NCBI GenBank assembly: GCA_947626495.1
Contig: CANQSJ010000012.1
Coordinates: 1-61,034, forward strand
Source: an uncultured Oscillospiraceae bacterium
Lineage (GTDB): Bacteria > Bacillota > Clostridia > Oscillospirales > Oscillospiraceae
DNA length: 61,034 bases
Direction: 5' to 3'
Positions 58,537 through 61,034 of this stretch are shown in pieces. A program made the translations under genes and the position numbers. Numbering within the stretch: the first letter of the stretch is position 1; each line of letters starts with the position of its first letter. The notes beneath the pieces are model-generated. The model searched no databases, was not told where the DNA came from, and saw nothing but the letters and a program-made list of their open reading frames with translations.

Positions 58537-58565
58537 GCATATTCATGCCGGCTGTCGCATAACCT
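58537..58565 (+). promoter_or_regulatory. probable sigma-E (mother-cell sporulation) promoter
   Basis: GCATATT at 58537-58543 matches the sigma-E -35 consensus KMATATT exactly. CATAACCT at 58558-58565 matches 5 of 8 of the -10 CATACANT, and the spacer is the expected 14 bases. It lies 33 bases before the start of a spore-coat-type gene. No sigma-A promoter was seen in this gap. Confidence 0.6.
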
Positions 58566-58598
58566 TGCCTAGAAAATCATGCAAGGAGCGATAGCATC

Positions 58599-60101
58599 AT
58601 GGACACGGCCTTCAAAAAGGATATATATGAACACCTGGCCCCGGTATGGTCCGGGTCCTTCAGCCGGGACTTTACGGCGGAGACCATCGTGCCCGACGCC
58701 ATGCCCGATGTGGCGTCGGTGGTGGATGCCGACGGGATCATCACGCTGCGGAGCAAGGAAACGGAGGCGGGGGCGGTGACGCTTGCCGCCTCGGTCAGTG
58801 TATGGGTGATGTATGTGCCGGAGGGCGGCGGCGCGCTGCAGAGTCTGAACATGACCCTGCCGGCGGAGTTGCGGGCGGATGCGCCCGGCGCGGACACGGA
58901 CTGCCGCACGGTGGCCCGGCTCCGGATCCGGTCACTGGACGCCCGGGCGTTGAATTCCCGCAAGCTGTCCGTGCGGGCGGACGTGGACTGCGAGGCGTCC
59001 GTGTACCAGCGAAAGAGCCTGGTTTTGCCCTCCGCCCTGGAGGAGGGGGACGGAACGGTCCATATCCTGCCCGGCGCCGCCAGCATGGTGACGGTGGCGG
59101 ACGTGCGGGAGAAGACCTTTGTGATCACCGACGAATACCCGCTCCCGCCGGGCTGCGGCGGGGTGGAGCGGCTTTTGAGCCAGCGGGCGGAGGCCACGGT
59201 GGAGGATATCAAATACGCCAGCGGCAAGGTGGTGTTCCGGGGCCGGATCCGGGCGGGCCTCATCTTTGTCGGCGCAGAGGGAAAGGTATTTGCCGGCCGG
59301 TATGAGACAGAGTATTCCCAGATCATGGAAGTGGACGTCCAGGACCCGGACGTGACGGCGGAGGTATCGCTGCAGCTCACCGGCGCCTATTTCGATCTGC
59401 CGGAGCGACAGGATGGTGACGGACGGGTGACGGCGGAGGTGCATCTGGTGGCGCAGACGGTATGCCGCCGGCTGGGCCAGGTCGGCTACATCGCGGACAT
59501 CTATTCCAACCGCACGGTGCTGGAGGGGGAGAGGGAGGCCATCGCGCTGGTGAGCGCCGCCCGGCCCGTATCCATGCGCCAGACGGTCACCGGCACGGCG
59601 GAGCTCATGGGCGGCGCGGGGGAGATCCTGGCCCTGTCCGCAACGGTGGGCGGCGTGACGGTGGAGGCGGAGACGGTGAAGACCGCGGTGAACATCCGAC
59701 TCATCACCGCCCAGGACAGCGGCGGCTACTCCGCCGCCCGGTGCCGGCTCACAGCGGAGTTCACCACCGATCTGCCTGAGGGGACGGAGCTCATCAACGT
59801 ATCCGTCGCCGCGGCGGAGGTGTATGCCGCCGGAGCCGGGTCCGAGGCGGACGTGCGAGCCACGCTGCAGATGGACGCCACGGCTGTGACACGATCCACG
59901 CTGGCCGCCGTCACCGCTGTGCACGAGGACCCGGAGGCCTTTGCCGCCTTGCCGCCGGCCCCTTCCGCCACGCTGGTCCGGGTAGAGCCCGGGGCGGACA
60001 TGTGGGCGGTGGCGAAGCGATACCGCTCCACCGTGGAGGCCATCGCCGCCGCCAACGGGGAGAAAAGATCGGGCCTGCTCTTAATTCCCAAGGCCAAATA
60101 G
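58599..60101 (+). CDS. SPOCS (DUF3794) and LysM domain protein, SipL-like spore coat morphogen
   Basis: A 500-residue protein. The N-terminal SPOCS/DUF3794 region (residues 1 to about 430) starts with a segment containing PDAMPDVASVVDADG and has repeated beta-rich units. The C-terminal LysM domain (about 452-497; VRVEPGADMWAVAKRYRSTV, then IAAANG) should bind cortex or coat glycan. This matches Clostridioides difficile SipL, which partners SpoIVA in coat assembly and is made in the mother cell. AAGGAG precedes the ATG at proper distance, and a sigma-E-like promoter lies upstream. Confidence 0.88.
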   Translation: MDTAFKKDIYEHLAPVWSGSFSRDFTAETIVPDAMPDVASVVDADGIITLRSKETEAGAVTLAASVSVWVMYVPEGGGALQSLNMTLPAELRADAPGADTDCRTVARLRIRSLDARALNSRKLSVRADVDCEASVYQRKSLVLPSALEEGDGTVHILPGAASMVTVADVREKTFVITDEYPLPPGCGGVERLLSQRAEATVEDIKYASGKVVFRGRIRAGLIFVGAEGKVFAGRYETEYSQIMEVDVQDPDVTAEVSLQLTGAYFDLPERQDGDGRVTAEVHLVAQTVCRRLGQVGYIADIYSNRTVLEGEREAIALVSAARPVSMRQTVTGTAELMGGAGEILALSATVGGVTVEAETVKTAVNIRLITAQDSGGYSAARCRLTAEFTTDLPEGTELINVSVAAAEVYAAGAGSEADVRATLQMDATAVTRSTLAAVTAVHEDPEAFAALPPAPSATLVRVEPGADMWAVAKRYRSTVEAIAAANGEKRSGLLLIPKAK

Positions 60102-60130
60102 TTGATATTGACGGGAAAATGTGCTACAAT
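60102..60130 (+). promoter_or_regulatory. sigma-A promoter with extended -10, upstream of the YebC-family gene
   Basis: TTGATA at 60102-60107, 17-base spacer, TACAAT at 60125-60130 preceded by TGC (extended -10). The -35 starts at the base after the coat gene's stop codon. Confidence 0.82.
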
Positions 60131-60166
60131 GACCTGTAACGTAAAGATACAGGGGGATTTTTCACC

Positions 60167-60907
60167 ATGTCCGGACATTCCAAGTGGCACAACATACAGA
60201 AGACCAAGGGCGCGGCCGACGCCAAGCGGGCGCAGGCCTTTACCAAGATCGCCCGTGAGATCATCGTGGCGGTGAAAGAAGGGGGCAGCGGCGACCCGAA
60301 GAACAACATGCGCCTTGCCGCCGTCATCACCAAGGCCAAGGCGGCCAACATGCCCAACGACAACATCAAGCGCACCATCGACAAGGCGCTGGGCAGCGGC
60401 GATACCTCCAGCTTCGAGTCCGTCACCTATGAGGGCTACGGTCCCAGCGGCGTGGCGGTGATCGTGGAGGCCATGACCGACAACCGCAACCGTACCGCCA
60501 GCGATATCCGCCACTGCTTTGACAAGTATAACGGCAACCTGGGGCCCACCAACTGCGTCAGCTGGTCCTTTGACCGCAAGGGCGTGATCGTGGTGGACAA
60601 CGAGGACGGCGATCTGGACGAGGACACCGTCATGATGGACGCCATGGAGGCCGGCGCCGCCGATATGGAGACGGAGGAGGGCGTGTTCACCCTCTATACC
60701 GCGCCGGAGGACGTGACCGCGGTGGCGGATTATATGACCGCCCACGGCTATAAGCTGGACTCCGCCCAGGAGGAGATGGTCCCCCAGACCTACGTCACCC
60801 TCACCGCGGAGGGTGACCGGAAGAACATGCAGAAGATGCTGGATGTGTTCGAGGACAACGAGGACGTGCAGAACGTCTGGCACAACTGGGAGAACATGGA
60901 CGAATAA
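60167..60907 (+). CDS. yebC: YebC/PmpR family protein (TACO1-like)
   Basis: A 246-residue protein starting MSGHSKWHNIQKTKGAADAK, the unmistakable YebC signature, with NMPNDNIKRTIDKALG and YEGYGPSGVAVIVEAMTDN. The family was long called a transcriptional regulator; recent work links members to relief of ribosome stalling at proline stretches, like mitochondrial TACO1. The start is preceded by AGGGGG. It has its own promoter. Confidence 0.95.
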   Translation: MSGHSKWHNIQKTKGAADAKRAQAFTKIAREIIVAVKEGGSGDPKNNMRLAAVITKAKAANMPNDNIKRTIDKALGSGDTSSFESVTYEGYGPSGVAVIVEAMTDNRNRTASDIRHCFDKYNGNLGPTNCVSWSFDRKGVIVVDNEDGDLDEDTVMMDAMEAGAADMETEEGVFTLYTAPEDVTAVADYMTAHGYKLDSAQEEMVPQTYVTLTAEGDRKNMQKMLDVFEDNEDVQNVWHNWENMDE

Positions 60908-60929
60908 CCCCCGCTTTGGCATGGGTATG

Positions 60930-61034
60930 AACGAGTTCTCTCAATGGCCGCGGGCACGAGCCGAAAGGCTGTGCGTGAGGAAAGTCCGGGCTCCACAGGG
61001 CAAGGATAACGGGTAACGCCCGCCGATGGCGACA
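60930..61034 (+). ncRNA. rnpB: RNase P RNA, 5' part (cut by window end)
   Basis: The universally conserved GAGGAAAGTCCGGGCTCC at 60977-60994, followed by ACAGGGCA and GGGTAACGCCCG, identifies the 5' domain of bacterial class A RNase P RNA. The GCCGCGGGCACGAGCC...GGCTGTGCG stem (P3-like) lies just before it. The 5' end is approximate; the 3' part lies outside the window. The gene follows the YebC-family stop by about 20 bases with no clear terminator between. Confidence 0.92.

Noticed and set aside
1-61034. CRISPR array, prophage, insertion sequence, toxin-antitoxin or secondary metabolite cluster
   Set aside because: No regularly spaced repeats, transposase, integrase, phage structural, toxin or biosynthetic megasynthase genes were seen; all genes fit core or transporter families.

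Overview
The window is a G+C-rich, gene-dense stretch of chromosome from a spore-forming, gut-type Firmicute. The best fit is an Oscillospirales/Oscillospiraceae-like clostridium. Reasons: sigma-A promoters of the TTGaca-17-TATaat type, strong AGGAGG ribosome binding sites, classic Firmicutes gene orders, sporulation genes (YtfJ/GerW, DUF2953, PdaB-type deacetylase, SPOCS/LysM coat protein), an IspH-S1 fusion of the kind found in Clostridia, and c-di-AMP and PrkC/PP2C signalling. No phage, IS element, integrase or CRISPR array was seen. Almost everything is core genome, so the notable signals are in gene architecture and regulation rather than in an accessory island.

Layout. 1-6.3 kb: end of a B12/radical SAM gene, its DUF2344 partner, rplS, an alpha/beta hydrolase, then lepB-rbgA-rnhB-yraN-thrC as one overlapping operon. 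6.3-7.3 kb: a small DUF1540 gene on the minus strand and a metallophosphoesterase. 7.3-13.8 kb: proteostasis cluster tig-clpP-clpX-lon-engB. 13.8-18.7 kb: site-2 protease, scpA-scpB, DUF2953-ytfJ-dacF-type carboxypeptidase, and an rRNA pseudouridine synthase. 18.8-23.9 kb: RpiR regulator, HI0933-type flavoprotein, cmk, and ispH fused to ribosomal protein S1. 23.9-29 kb: nitroreductase, recG (minus), M3 oligoendopeptidase, and a small membrane protein.

29-36.8 kb: a five-gene Opp/Dpp-type peptide ABC importer plus a coupled single-TM protein. It has a structured leader, an oversized secreted binding protein without a lipobox, a permease with a large extracytoplasmic insertion, and charged N-terminal extensions on both ATPases. 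36.9-39.5 kb: PdaB-like deacetylase and an ABC-F ATPase (minus). 39.6-42.1 kb: two tRNA-Ser genes, then a polar amino acid ABC importer. 42.2-47.7 kb: cdaA-cdaR, then three coupled cysteine-rich proteins (RseC-like, DUF5685, DnaJ-domain) and a membrane protein, then yicC. 47.7-58.3 kb: the conserved remA-gmk-rpoZ-priA-def-fmt-rsmB-rlmN-stp-prkC-rsgA run. 58.3-61 kb: a 46-residue membrane protein, a SPOCS-LysM coat protein behind a probable sigma-E promoter, a YebC-family gene, and the start of RNase P RNA, cut by the window edge.

The signals most worth following are: (i) the internal promoter and ribosome binding site inside the ispH-rpsA fusion, within an AT-rich island; (ii) the expanded Opp importer; (iii) the Cys-rich RseC/DUF5685/DnaJ module, whose DUF5685 protein carries two Asp-rich helices resembling isoprenoid synthases; (iv) an apparently leaderless recG mRNA; and (v) a 12-bp hairpin packed against the start codon of the D,D-carboxypeptidase gene. 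All calls were made by reading the sequence; no database search was run.
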